The notes beneath the pieces were generated by a model that saw nothing but the letters and a program-made list of their open reading frames with translations, searched no databases and was not told where the DNA came from. The position numbers were made by a program, and so were the translations under genes. A stretch of 64,000 nucleotides of DNA, taken from contig NZ_CBYO010000007.1 of the NCBI RefSeq assembly GCF_000577245.1, forward strand, positions 124,001 through 188,000, in the 5' to 3' direction. This DNA is from Paucisalibacillus algeriensis. GTDB taxonomy: Bacteria; Bacillota; Bacilli; Bacillales; Amphibacillaceae. Of this stretch, positions 43,920 to 53,602 are shown piece by piece. Position 1 is the stretch's first letter. Every line of letters starts with the position of its first letter.

Positions 43920-46900
43920 TTAGTCCTTGCTGATTTTAATAATAGTTTTATATATATAATTTTTTGCAGTAACATTGAATCTAACTAATTGATTATTTTC
44001 AACTTCATAACTTTTTCTGGAATAAATAGAATCTTCTACTACTAGGGCATTATTGTTAGCCTCTTGAGAGATAACAACTTCAATATTATCTTCACTATTT
44101 AACCATATAGTATTTTTATCTATCTTTTTGATTGTAAATTCCGGTGAAAGGTGGAATAACAGACTGTAGTCGTTACTATCCTCACTATTAATTTCATCCA
44201 AAAGTATTATTTCTCCATTATTATTAAAGTTTATTTTCCTAGTATGATTTACATTATTAAAACAGCAATTACTAATAGTAATATCTGCTCCATCTTCCCA
44301 TTCATTAAAATAAAGGATTTTACTTTTACCAATGTTAGATTCATCCAATATCATATCTTTATTGTTAACTAATAAAGTGTTGTGAGCTAGATTTGATAAC
44401 ATATAACTTCTTTCTTCACTTCTACTATAAGAATATTTACCCGAATCGACAATTATATCCTTACCATAAGCATATAACTCAAAGCTTAAATTATCGGGAT
44501 GTTTGTGTACTTTAGAATTAAAATTCACAATTCCAGCCATATAAATTTGCTTTTCTTTTTGCAATGTATTTCTAAAAACAAAGTATCCAGCTTCATTCGA
44601 TACCATATTTAATTTAGGAGGATGACCTGATTCTTTATTAAAAATAAATAATAACTCGGGAGTTTCTTTATAATTTTCAATAGACTCCAGCTCGATTTTA
44701 TTAGCTGTAGTATCTCCAAATAAGGGTAATGTTCGATTAGGTTTTAACATGTAAGCAAAGAATAGAGGCATTTTTTCAATTCTTTCGATAATATCATGTT
44801 CAATTTTAATACCATTGTCACTCAACCATCTCATCACCTTATATAAGAAGTTATATATTTGTAACTGGTATTCAGGTGAGTGTTCTTTATGAATACCATC
44901 ACTACTTATAGTGTTTCTAATTTGTTTAAATAAACGGTTAATTCCTAAATTAAGGGAAGTCATTTTACTGTCATCAAGATTAGGGTATTTTAATATAATT
45001 GATATCAAAGCAACATCTTGGAACATTCCATGATTATTATTAAACTTATAGAATTTACTAGTTTCAAGTATCGACTTATGTTCAACGAAGAATTTATATA
45101 ATATTCTATTTAAATTTTCATCAGTTTTACATACCTTTTCATATTCTGATAAAAATTCAAGTAAATATAATACCCTTAACGCTGTACCTTGATCATAATA
45201 ACTCCAACTATTTTCAGGATAGTACAAAAATGAGTTATTATTAAACCAACTTTTAAATATTTCAATACCTTTATTTAGATATAAAGTCTGATTAGTTGCT
45301 CTAAAAGCTTTTGCTAAATGTTCTAATCCTTCAATTGTATGAATTCTAAATTTATAGCTATTTTCATTAATTGGGTAGTTATTCCAATTGTAATTTTGAA
45401 AATTAATTTGTATAGGTTTCCTTCCTCTGCTAGGAGTATACAAAGATTCTTTAATCATCTTATTAGAGTAATTAATACATATATCAAATTGTTTACTATT
45501 CGGTTCATTCTCATAATAAGGAATAAAACTTGTACTTCTTTTCAAAAATTCTTTAGTATATAACGTTATTTTTGTTTCCACTTCCAAACTATTAGTTGTG
45601 GAATTGATAATAATTGTTGGAACTTTCTTTTTATATCGGAATTGTTCAAAATGCCAACCTAAAATATTCTTTTGATCCTCAATACCTTTTACAATGCTTG
45701 TATTAAGCTCATTGGAACTTGTAAATTCCATTTTTCCAATTAAAAGATCATTTCTATAAAGAAAAATAATATTATCATATATTAACGGAACAATATCTTC
45801 TGCTAAGTGAAAGTGAAGATCATATTTATGACTCTTATCTGAAATTACACTATCTATAACTTTAATTACTTGGTTCTTATCATAACGAACTGTTCTCTGA
45901 TGTACTACATCTGAATAACGCTTATTTATCCCTGTTACTTCAGAGTAGGACTCTGTTAAACAAAATCCCATAATTTTTGTTCTATCATATTTATTGTCAA
46001 CTCTAGGTAAACTAGTATTATCTACAATCAAAGTATTGTGCGATTGTGAGGAATATCCATATTGAGTAAATCTATCTTTATACTCATATCCATATGGTCC
46101 AGAATCAATAAAGATATCACCCTCTGAGTACAATATGAAACTTAAATCATCACTATGCTTATGATAATCTGTATGGTAAGCAGCATTGAAAAGAAGATAA
46201 GTCGCCTTATCCTTTTCACTCCATTTATCCCTAAAAATAGCATATCCACTATCTTTAAAAACAACAGAGTCATTCATTGGGGGTATTCCTTTTTCCCCTT
46301 TTGTAATAGCATACTTATAATAGTCATCTTCATATAAGTTAATATAACCCATATCAGTTGGTGATTTATTTTCATTATCTCCTATTTGAGGAAAATATCC
46401 ATTTGGTTTAATAATATGATAGGAAAAAGGTAAAGTAATTTTATACTTTTGATTTAAAAACAAACCAAATTCCTTGTCTATATTCATAAATATTTCACTA
46501 TACTTTTTTAAATTTGCAGCAATAATATAATGATACACTGGAGTATGTTCCTTATGGACACCTTCACTTGATATGATATAGTTAAAATATTTTATTAATC
46601 TACCTTTAGCAATTTCAATAAGTTCAGAATCTTGGTTACCGAGTAAATAAGCATAAGTTAATAATGCAAAACTCTGGAACATACCATGATTATTATTACC
46701 CGCATAAAATTCCGTACTTTCTAATACTAATACATGCTCATTAATGATTGTACAAAGTTTCTCAAACTCTATCTTATTAATATGTTTTTCAATGACAAAA
46801 ACGAAACTAACCAAATTTAATAATCTTACAGCCGTAGTCTCATCGTGCCACCCCATGTTTTTCCTGGGGCCTAGGTAAGGATTTTTACTGTACCAATCAA

Positions 46901-47621
46901 AAATTAAGCTTAAAGACTTATTAATTAAAGTAGTATCTTTATTGTTTTTTAGATACTCCGTGAAGTCACCCAACCAAACAAAGCCGTTTAATAATCTGAG
47001 AAATCCTCTACCCTTCCCCTGTTCATTCAACCATTCAACATTTTCCAAATAAGTAACCTCACCAAAGTTCCTCAGAGTAAAGGTATTACCACGACTAAGC
47101 TTATCTACACTTTCCTGGTAATTATTAGTATGATTTCTAGGCAATACGTTAATAAAATTATTATACAAATCTCGATTTAATGTAAGATTACTATTTTCTT
47201 TCTTTTTTCTAGATTTAGAAGTTAGTAATATATTATTAATTTCAAGTTTTCCATTTCCCTCTACTTTAAAAGCAAGTTTATATAATTTTGGTGAAGTTAG
47301 TTGTATAGACTTCTCTTCATTAAGTTCCAATTTTATCTTTTTGCTTAATAAGTTTTTATCGTACAGTAAAAGGTATAATTGAATATCAACTGTTTCATCT
47401 TTACTACCTCTAATTAATATACTGTATATGCCTTCTTCAATTTTAAGTGTATCCGCTGAAGACCTCGGTGGATTTTCAAACCCATTATTATCCCCATATA
47501 TTAAATATCCATTACCATTATCTGACATAACTAAGAAGGTATCTTGATTAATAACTTTAATTTTATTTGACTTAGGGAAAAACCATTTATTTCCTTGACC
47601 CAAATGTTTCACTAATTCCAC
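43920..47621 (-). CDS. Tandem heparinase II/III-like protein with N-terminal beta-rich domain
   Basis: A roughly 1233-residue protein. Residues 20-135 look beta-rich (YSILIRGSKDETVDIQLYLL). Two heparinase II/III-like units follow, at about 150-700 and 730-1233. Each has the alpha/alpha part with NNNHGMFQ (near 310 and 862), a catalytic-type HKEH(T/S)PxY, and the beta part with HKHxDxLSF (near 487 and 1040) and IDSGxYxY. Heparinase II/III enzymes cleave uronic-acid polysaccharides by elimination. No signal peptide is seen, so cytoplasmic or non-classical placement is likely. A GTG at 47621 behind GAGGTG is the better start; a GTG at 47630 overlaps the ribosome site. It lies in the uronic polymer operon between two glycosyltransferases and wecC. 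Confidence 0.82.
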   Translation of the reverse strand: MELVKHLGQGNKWFFPKSNKIKVINQDTFLVMSDNGNGYLIYGDNNGFENPPRSSADTLKIEEGIYSILIRGSKDETVDIQLYLLLYDKNLLSKKIKLELNEEKSIQLTSPKLYKLAFKVEGNGKLEINNILLTSKSRKKKENSNLTLNRDLYNNFINVLPRNHTNNYQESVDKLSRGNTFTLRNFGEVTYLENVEWLNEQGKGRGFLRLLNGFVWLGDFTEYLKNNKDTTLINKSLSLIFDWYSKNPYLGPRKNMGWHDETTAVRLLNLVSFVFVIEKHINKIEFEKLCTIINEHVLVLESTEFYAGNNNHGMFQSFALLTYAYLLGNQDSELIEIAKGRLIKYFNYIISSEGVHKEHTPVYHYIIAANLKKYSEIFMNIDKEFGLFLNQKYKITLPFSYHIIKPNGYFPQIGDNENKSPTDMGYINLYEDDYYKYAITKGEKGIPPMNDSVVFKDSGYAIFRDKWSEKDKATYLLFNAAYHTDYHKHSDDLSFILYSEGDIFIDSGPYGYEYKDRFTQYGYSSQSHNTLIVDNTSLPRVDNKYDRTKIMGFCLTESYSEVTGINKRYSDVVHQRTVRYDKNQVIKVIDSVISDKSHKYDLHFHLAEDIVPLIYDNIIFLYRNDLLIGKMEFTSSNELNTSIVKGIEDQKNILGWHFEQFRYKKKVPTIIINSTTNSLEVETKITLYTKEFLKRSTSFIPYYENEPNSKQFDICINYSNKMIKESLYTPSRGRKPIQINFQNYNWNNYPINENSYKFRIHTIEGLEHLAKAFRATNQTLYLNKGIEIFKSWFNNNSFLYYPENSWSYYDQGTALRVLYLLEFLSEYEKVCKTDENLNRILYKFFVEHKSILETSKFYKFNNNHGMFQDVALISIILKYPNLDDSKMTSLNLGINRLFKQIRNTISSDGIHKEHSPEYQLQIYNFLYKVMRWLSDNGIKIEHDIIERIEKMPLFFAYMLKPNRTLPLFGDTTANKIELESIENYKETPELLFIFNKESGHPPKLNMVSNEAGYFVFRNTLQKEKQIYMAGIVNFNSKVHKHPDNLSFELYAYGKDIIVDSGKYSYSRSEERSYMLSNLAHNTLLVNNKDMILDESNIGKSKILYFNEWEDGADITISNCCFNNVNHTRKINFNNNGEIILLDEINSEDSNDYSLLFHLSPEFTIKKIDKNTIWLNSEDNIEVVISQEANNNALVVEDSIYSRKSYEVENNQLVRFNVTAKNYIYKTIIKISKD

Positions 47622-47658
47622 CGTAGCCACCTCATAATTCAGCGTCTAATAATTTATT

Positions 47659-49803
47659 TTATAAACTTGTTATTAGATGAAGTATTTTTTTAAAAATAAT
47701 ATGTTTATCAAAGGAATGTTTTGGTAATTCTTTTAATTTATTATTATCTTTATACATATTTGACTTACCATTTTTATAAATAAATTCCACTATATCTTCT
47801 TTCGAATTAAATAAAAATTCATCCGGATAAATAGTTTCAGAACCTGGCCATTTTAAAACAACTGGTATACTTCCAGAAGCCATACCTTCCATCGGCGCTA
47901 AATGAAAACTTTCAAAATCACTAGTGGATAAAACAAAACCAATCTTTTTTAGCCATTCTTCAACATCGTTACCATGTTTATCGAAAATAACATTCTTCTT
48001 CCATGATGCACTTTCAATTCTATCAAAAACTTTTTCAAAGAATTCTTTCTCTTCTTCTCGATTCATAAGCCAAGGTAAATCTTTTGGTAATTTACTCTTT
48101 ATATATAATTTGTATCTATTATCTTTCTCCCAAAGCCTTTCAAATATATCTAAAACCTTATCAATTCGTTTACTTTTAGGAAGAATACCACATATACCCA
48201 AGTTAAACATTATATTTTCATCTTTATATTTAGGTTTGTCAAATTTTGTAGTATCTACCATATTAAAGATCATAGTCATTTTTTCGCGTGGTATTTTACA
48301 TAATCTAAAAAATTCTTCAAATATAAACGGAGAAATTGCTATTATTTTATCAATATTAGCCAGATTAAATTTGCTTGGATAGTCTGTTAATCTCTCCTGC
48401 GCATGCATTCTTACTATTAGTTTCTGGCCTTTTCTTTTATTATTTGAGTACCAAACAGCATTTCCAAGACCCCACTCACAGAATATAATATCAGCCCATT
48501 CAAGGCACTTTTTCGAATATTCTTCATCATGCTTATTATGACCCTTCCATTTATCTATCTTGACTTCAAAATCTGAATTACCTTCAAAAAATTCTATTGC
48601 CGTATTAATAAATTTCAAATCATGTCCAACAAAGACTATATTCGTTTTCCTAGTATAAAAACTCCATAACACAGGCTTTAGTCTTTTATATGCTTCATAA
48701 AAAGTAAACTTTTTACAACTTTCATAAACTGATTTTGCAGATTTTCTATATAACTTACGATTATTTAAGACTTCTATCGACTTACTTATAAATTCTTCTT
48801 CTGTATCAACAAATAAAGGGTATTCTTTTCCAAGCAATTCTTCGTGCATTATTGTTCTTCTAAGAAGTATTGGTTTACCTAATCGTCCATATTCCAGTAG
48901 TTTAGTAGATAGTTCAACACTATTGTTATTATCAATAGCTTTACTCCGCCAAGAAACACCTATATCAGACGATTCAATGAATTCTAACGAAGCCTTCCGA
49001 GAAACCCCACCAACCCAATTAATACCACTCTCACCTTTTAAAGTGATAATGATATCTTTTTTACGCGCAATTAACTCACCTTGGAATTTATCGCCAGCAA
49101 TATTTAATTTAATATTAGTATCTTGTTTCTTAATTTTTTTATAAGCATCAATAATTTCTTCGGTATACCAATCTTGCGCAAATTTCCCGGAATAAACCAA
49201 ACTACTATTTCTATTTTTAAATTCAGGTACTTCATTGTAATCTGGAATCATGGGAAGTAGTAGATTCAGCTTTTCACCATTTACATTTGCAACCTTTTTA
49301 AAGGCTTCTCCCATCTGAGGAGTTTGTACAAATATTTGTGGGAAATGTTGATAAATTGAGTTTAATAATTTTGCTTCCCTATCAGTAATTATATTTTCAT
49401 CATGAGTAAAATCGGTAATATAAGGGATTGTTATACGAACTAAGCTAGGTGATTTAAGAATACTCTTTACTAGTTCAAAACCCCTTATAATAATACAATC
49501 ATAATTATTTTCCGAATGTAGTTCCTCCATTAATTGAACTGCTTCTGTAGTATTCATTCGGTTCCCATTATTAAACTTTTTCTTTCTAAATTGATTATAA
49601 GTATCAATTATATTTATCTGATCTAAATCTTCAATCTCAGAAACCAAATTTTTATTTTTTATTTTCGCTTTTAATAGTAAGTCTACATTAATATTTTGAT
49701 CGTAGTTAAGAGTATTTGCTATGGAAGTTAGCCATACAGCTGATCCATCCAAGAAATTTAAATCAACATCTCCATATAATAATACTTTCAATTTCTTACA
49801 CAT
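47659..49803 (-). CDS. Two-domain glycosyltransferase (tandem GT-B)
   Basis: A 714-residue protein of two GT-B-type glycosyltransferase halves. The first half (about 1-385) ends in a GT1-like segment LSTKLLEYGRLGKPI. The second (about 390-714) starts at NIVFVGHDLKF and has NLGICGILPKSKRID and the family E-x7-E motif FESFHLAPMEGMASG near residue 640. The double architecture suggests two successive sugar transfers. The ATG at 49803 follows a GGTGAT site; an upstream GTG is inside that site. It sits 12 bases after the CgeB-like gene. Donor and acceptor sugars are unknown. Confidence 0.78.
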   Translation of the reverse strand: MCKKLKVLLYGDVDLNFLDGSAVWLTSIANTLNYDQNINVDLLLKAKIKNKNLVSEIEDLDQINIIDTYNQFRKKKFNNGNRMNTTEAVQLMEELHSENNYDCIIIRGFELVKSILKSPSLVRITIPYITDFTHDENIITDREAKLLNSIYQHFPQIFVQTPQMGEAFKKVANVNGEKLNLLLPMIPDYNEVPEFKNRNSSLVYSGKFAQDWYTEEIIDAYKKIKKQDTNIKLNIAGDKFQGELIARKKDIIITLKGESGINWVGGVSRKASLEFIESSDIGVSWRSKAIDNNNSVELSTKLLEYGRLGKPILLRRTIMHEELLGKEYPLFVDTEEEFISKSIEVLNNRKLYRKSAKSVYESCKKFTFYEAYKRLKPVLWSFYTRKTNIVFVGHDLKFINTAIEFFEGNSDFEVKIDKWKGHNKHDEEYSKKCLEWADIIFCEWGLGNAVWYSNNKRKGQKLIVRMHAQERLTDYPSKFNLANIDKIIAISPFIFEEFFRLCKIPREKMTMIFNMVDTTKFDKPKYKDENIMFNLGICGILPKSKRIDKVLDIFERLWEKDNRYKLYIKSKLPKDLPWLMNREEEKEFFEKVFDRIESASWKKNVIFDKHGNDVEEWLKKIGFVLSTSDFESFHLAPMEGMASGSIPVVLKWPGSETIYPDEFLFNSKEDIVEFIYKNGKSNMYKDNNKLKELPKHSFDKHIIFKKILHLITSL

Positions 49804-49815
49804 AATTATCACCTA

Positions 49816-51969
49816 CTATAGTTCAATAATTTCCTTGTACTTATTACTAATCTCTTGACCAGATTGTATATAGTTAAATTTGTCAATACTCAACAGCTGA
49901 TGACCTTTTTTGAAGAATTCGTTTAAACTACCAGCATGTTTAAGTTTTTTTATTACTTTTTCTAAATCGACACCATGAAAAACCTTCTTGTTTACTATAG
50001 AACGAGTAATTGTCAAGTCATTAACAAATTCGTATTCATGCCCTGGGTTTTTAGATACAAGCTTTTTTTCAAATTCAAAAATAGTACTTTTACCAATAAT
50101 AGCTGATCTACTATATTTTGTTGCTATCATTAAATCCATAAGATAATTTTCCCCGTAATAATCCTTAGAGTTAAAGAATGCTATAAACTCTGAGTCTATA
50201 ATTTCCGAAACTCTCTTATAATGGTTCATATAACTTAGAACAAAAGATGAAATATGAGCACTGTTATATTTATTCATCACTTCGATATACCCATTAAAAT
50301 TATTGAGCAGTATGATTAATTTTTTTTCTCTCCATGACTGTAAATTAAATCTCTCAACTAAATATTCAACCTGTTTTTTCGAATTAGCAATAGCTAATAC
50401 TGTAACTGATGGAATTGAATACTCAACACTAATTCCGACTTTTTCAAGTATGAATCTTATTCGATTTTGGTACGTATGATTTAAAAATACTTCCCGAATA
50501 CCTTCCAAGGATTTTTCATTATAAAACAGGTCATCATTCATTAATTTATCTAAATTTCTTTTAAGTTCTTCTTTATTCTCAGAAACAAGCACAATATCAT
50601 TAAAAAGATTCTTAACACCATCAGAATAACTACTTACTATAGGAGTTCCAGAAGCTAAACCCTCGAAAACTCTTCTTGAAAACATTGTTGGAGAATTCTT
50701 AACACTGTTTACATTTAGCATTACTTTATAGCCCTTATATGCCTTCTCAATTTCATCGTATTCCAAGCTTCCTTTTATATTATTTGTAAATCGCTCAGGA
50801 AATCTAAAATCCGATTTTTTAAGGATAAGGTTTTTCTCATAATTTCTATCATATATGTCCAAACCTTTGGCTGCAGCCAGGTCTAACATATCATCCATAT
50901 CCCTCTTTCTGTCTTCATGTCTATTAGCATAATATGACCCTGCGAAAGATATTTTATTAATACGTGAATCTGCTATTTTTATAGGATTATGCAGTTTTGG
51001 TTGAGCAGAGAATGGTAATGCGTAAACATTCTTATGTCCTGCCATTTCTTGATACTTGCTAATCATATTGGCATCTGTAGTAAAGATATAATCAAATAAT
51101 CTAGCAGAATCAATAAATTTTTCAAAATGAATTGGGTCTTCTTTATTCCAGAATATTGTAGGAATACCTTGCCTTTTACACCAATCTACTAACTCTGAAA
51201 TTGGCTCTTTATCACCATTATTGTATTTAGCAATTTTATATTCCCATGACCCTTGGTTCCCTTTCCAAGCTGATTCAACCATTAAAACATCAGGCTGATT
51301 TTTTATAAGTATTTCTTTCCAATTATTAGGAGTAAAATTTATTAAGTTTACTTCTTCTTGATAGCAAGTAGTTGTAAATTCGTCAAAGATACATGCCATT
51401 TTCAAATCTGAAATATTTTTTAATTTTACAGGCGGATTTTTCTTGTTAGTCTTAAGAAAATCATAGTCTTTGTTAAATTCCTTTTTTCTTTCTAGCTTTA
51501 TATTATAAATATTAGCTAACCCAATGCCTGAAACTTTAAATGCAAACCTGAGTGCATTCGCATGTCTTGAAGTTATGATTTCAGTTGCCTTGTTTAAATG
51601 AACAATATATGAATTAATTTTTTCATTTGAAGAATATTCAACAATAAACATATCGATACTGATTTTTCCGAAAGTATTTCCTTGAACTTCAATGCGCAAA
51701 GTTTCATCAGGTAGTACTCTTATTTCATTTTTAGGTAATAAACTAAAACTATTATTTTTTTCTCGGAAAGAAATATAATCTCTTTTTGCATTTTCTCCTG
51801 CTATATATAATTTGCCCTTTTGGTTATATAGAAAAACATTATTAGAATTTGTATACCAATTTTCTGCTTGTAAAAAGTCATCATTGCCAACAACATAAGG
51901 TTTTAAATCATTTAGTATTTCTTTTTGGAAGGTTAATATTTCTTTTTTGAATTCCTTGATGTTATTCAT
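49816..51969 (-). CDS. CgeB-like glycosyltransferase with N-terminal beta-rich domain
   Basis: A 717-residue protein. Residues 30-165 form a beta-rich accessory domain homologous to the start of the heparinase-like protein (compare LRIEVQGNTFGKISIDMFIV with YSILIRGSKDETVDIQLYLL). A DUF3880/CgeB-like glycosyltransferase core follows at about 190-540, with PTIFWNKEDP, KISFAGSYYANRHEDR and RRVFEGLASGTPIVSS. The last 170 residues resemble part of a GT2-like fold (VTVLAIANSKKQVEYLVERF). Its 3' neighbour is 12 bases away, and its start overlaps the coiled-coil gene stop. The transferred sugar is unknown. Confidence 0.78.
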   Translation of the reverse strand: MNNIKEFKKEILTFQKEILNDLKPYVVGNDDFLQAENWYTNSNNVFLYNQKGKLYIAGENAKRDYISFREKNNSFSLLPKNEIRVLPDETLRIEVQGNTFGKISIDMFIVEYSSNEKINSYIVHLNKATEIITSRHANALRFAFKVSGIGLANIYNIKLERKKEFNKDYDFLKTNKKNPPVKLKNISDLKMACIFDEFTTTCYQEEVNLINFTPNNWKEILIKNQPDVLMVESAWKGNQGSWEYKIAKYNNGDKEPISELVDWCKRQGIPTIFWNKEDPIHFEKFIDSARLFDYIFTTDANMISKYQEMAGHKNVYALPFSAQPKLHNPIKIADSRINKISFAGSYYANRHEDRKRDMDDMLDLAAAKGLDIYDRNYEKNLILKKSDFRFPERFTNNIKGSLEYDEIEKAYKGYKVMLNVNSVKNSPTMFSRRVFEGLASGTPIVSSYSDGVKNLFNDIVLVSENKEELKRNLDKLMNDDLFYNEKSLEGIREVFLNHTYQNRIRFILEKVGISVEYSIPSVTVLAIANSKKQVEYLVERFNLQSWREKKLIILLNNFNGYIEVMNKYNSAHISSFVLSYMNHYKRVSEIIDSEFIAFFNSKDYYGENYLMDLMIATKYSRSAIIGKSTIFEFEKKLVSKNPGHEYEFVNDLTITRSIVNKKVFHGVDLEKVIKKLKHAGSLNEFFKKGHQLLSIDKFNYIQSGQEISNKYKEIIEL

Positions 51970-52283
51970 TATCTTTGCCCTCCAATTCTTTTTTTAGCGA
52001 GATATTGCCAATATCTAACTGTAATCTTTCCTAGTTTTGATTTACTCAAAGCATTATATTTTCTGTTAACTATAGCCAACTCTTTTTCTATCTTGTTTTT
52101 TTTATTTTGAATACTCTTTATACCTTTTTCAAGCTTATTCGTAATAATTCTTTCTTTCTCCAATAACTCTAGTATAACTTTATATTCTTCTAATAAGTCA
52201 TAAGTTCTTTCTTTGAATAAAATAAAGTCTTTTTCTAACTTCTTATAATCGCCATTAATTTCATTACTTTTATTTCCACTCAA
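51969..52283 (-). CDS. Small coiled-coil protein with SKLGKxTxRYW tail
   Basis: A 104-residue hydrophilic protein. Residues 10-80 show heptad-like patterning (DFILFKERTYDLLEEYKVIL), so a coiled coil is expected. It ends in ALSKSKLGKITVRYWQYLAK, a tail motif that I know as a linker near the ends of other Firmicute glycosyltransferases. Tight packing (1-base gap to one glycosyltransferase gene, 1-base overlap with the other) suggests that it bridges or scaffolds these enzymes (inference). It has no catalytic motif. Confidence 0.7.
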   Translation of the reverse strand: MSGNKSNEINGDYKKLEKDFILFKERTYDLLEEYKVILELLEKERIITNKLEKGIKSIQNKKNKIEKELAIVNRKYNALSKSKLGKITVRYWQYLAKKRIGGQR

Positions 52284-52284
52284 G

Positions 52285-53571
52285 TTACATCACCTTTTCA
52301 TAGATTGAAAAAAATAATTTCTTTTCAATTTCCCAATTATAATTTTCACTTGCCTTTTTACAATTCGATTTCATTAGATTATATTTTTCTTTATTGGAGA
52401 GTAGAAGGTTTACACCTTCTGCAATAGACTCATGATCATGCGAATCCACACAAACTCCAACCTGCTCTTCCTCAACGACTCTCTTAATCTCCGGAAAACT
52501 ACAAGCAACTACTGGAACACCACTCATCATATACTCAAATAGTTTATTCGATGATGCCGAGTAATGATTGAAATTCGTATTATTTAAAACTTGAAATCCT
52601 AAATACGCATTCTTTGTATAGCTAGGAAGCTCTTCTACCGGAACTTTAGGAAGGAATTTCACTTTTTCATGAAGATTCATTTCATCCACCATATTAAATA
52701 GCTCCTGCTTAATTCTCCCATCACCAATAAAAACTAGTGTTCCTTCCTTAAATAGGGGTGCAGCTTGAATCAACTTTTCCAATCCTCTTCCAGCTTGAAT
52801 ACCACCTTGATAGAGTAAAATTTTCTCATCTTTTGGTAAACCAAGTATGTCATGTAGAGGTGCCTTCTGGACATTATTTTCATCTTGTTTAAACGGATAA
52901 TTATGAACAACATTGGGATAAAAGCCATACAGTTCCTCGTTGTATTTCGCCCTTGTATGGTTTTCTACAATCATAGTATCAATTTTATTAATAAAGAACT
53001 TTTCGGATTTCCCATAAGCTCCACTATCATAACCAGTTCGACTAGTTTGAACTTCATGTGAATCATAAATAAGTTTCTTCTTTTTAAAGCGGAGTTTTGA
53101 GCAGATATATCCTTGAGGTAAAGTATTTAAATCATTTGAATGATAGAAATCATATTTTTTTTGGAAACCTCTGGCTATCATCCGAGCTATAATAGTTCCT
53201 CTAACCCAGACAACTTTTGCTTTTGTTTTTAGGAGAATTAAAGCGAATAATGTTATGATTCCAATTAATATTGGGCTAAAATACATTGCGGCTAACCAGA
53301 GTACAAATCCAAGTAAACCGATTAATTTATTTTGCATCAGCTTTCTGTAAGATTTTTGCATCAATTCAAGTAATACTGGGTATCTTCTAACTCTAATCAC
53401 ACGAAAGTTATCATTTCTTACTTCATATTTTGATAAATCTTTATCATTTGGATCGTGAATACAAATTAGATCCACATTATATCCATTCTCTGAAAGTGCA
53501 GTACACTCTCTCAATACACGTGCATCATTGGTAAAATGATTCCACACAAACATGCATACATTTTTAGTCAT
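52285..53571 (-). CDS. GT4-family glycosyltransferase with internal membrane segments
   Basis: A 428-residue GT-B glycosyltransferase. WNHFTNDARVLRECTALSENG at residues 10-30 is the usual start. A hydrophobic pair of helices sits at about 83-113. DLNTLPQGYICSK and YDSHEV follow. The donor-binding part has LLYQGGIQAGRGLEKLI near 245, IGDGRIK, and ASSNKLFEYMMSGVPVVACSFPE near 345. Membrane segments suggest it acts on lipid-linked intermediates. The donor sugar is unknown. It is the third gene of the operon. Confidence 0.85.
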   Translation of the reverse strand: MTKNVCMFVWNHFTNDARVLRECTALSENGYNVDLICIHDPNDKDLSKYEVRNDNFRVIRVRRYPVLLELMQKSYRKLMQNKLIGLLGFVLWLAAMYFSPILIGIITLFALILLKTKAKVVWVRGTIIARMIARGFQKKYDFYHSNDLNTLPQGYICSKLRFKKKKLIYDSHEVQTSRTGYDSGAYGKSEKFFINKIDTMIVENHTRAKYNEELYGFYPNVVHNYPFKQDENNVQKAPLHDILGLPKDEKILLYQGGIQAGRGLEKLIQAAPLFKEGTLVFIGDGRIKQELFNMVDEMNLHEKVKFLPKVPVEELPSYTKNAYLGFQVLNNTNFNHYSASSNKLFEYMMSGVPVVACSFPEIKRVVEEEQVGVCVDSHDHESIAEGVNLLLSNKEKYNLMKSNCKKASENYNWEIEKKLFFSIYEKVM

Positions 53572-53602
53572 TACGTACCACCCTATCTAGCATTACAATT
53601 AC

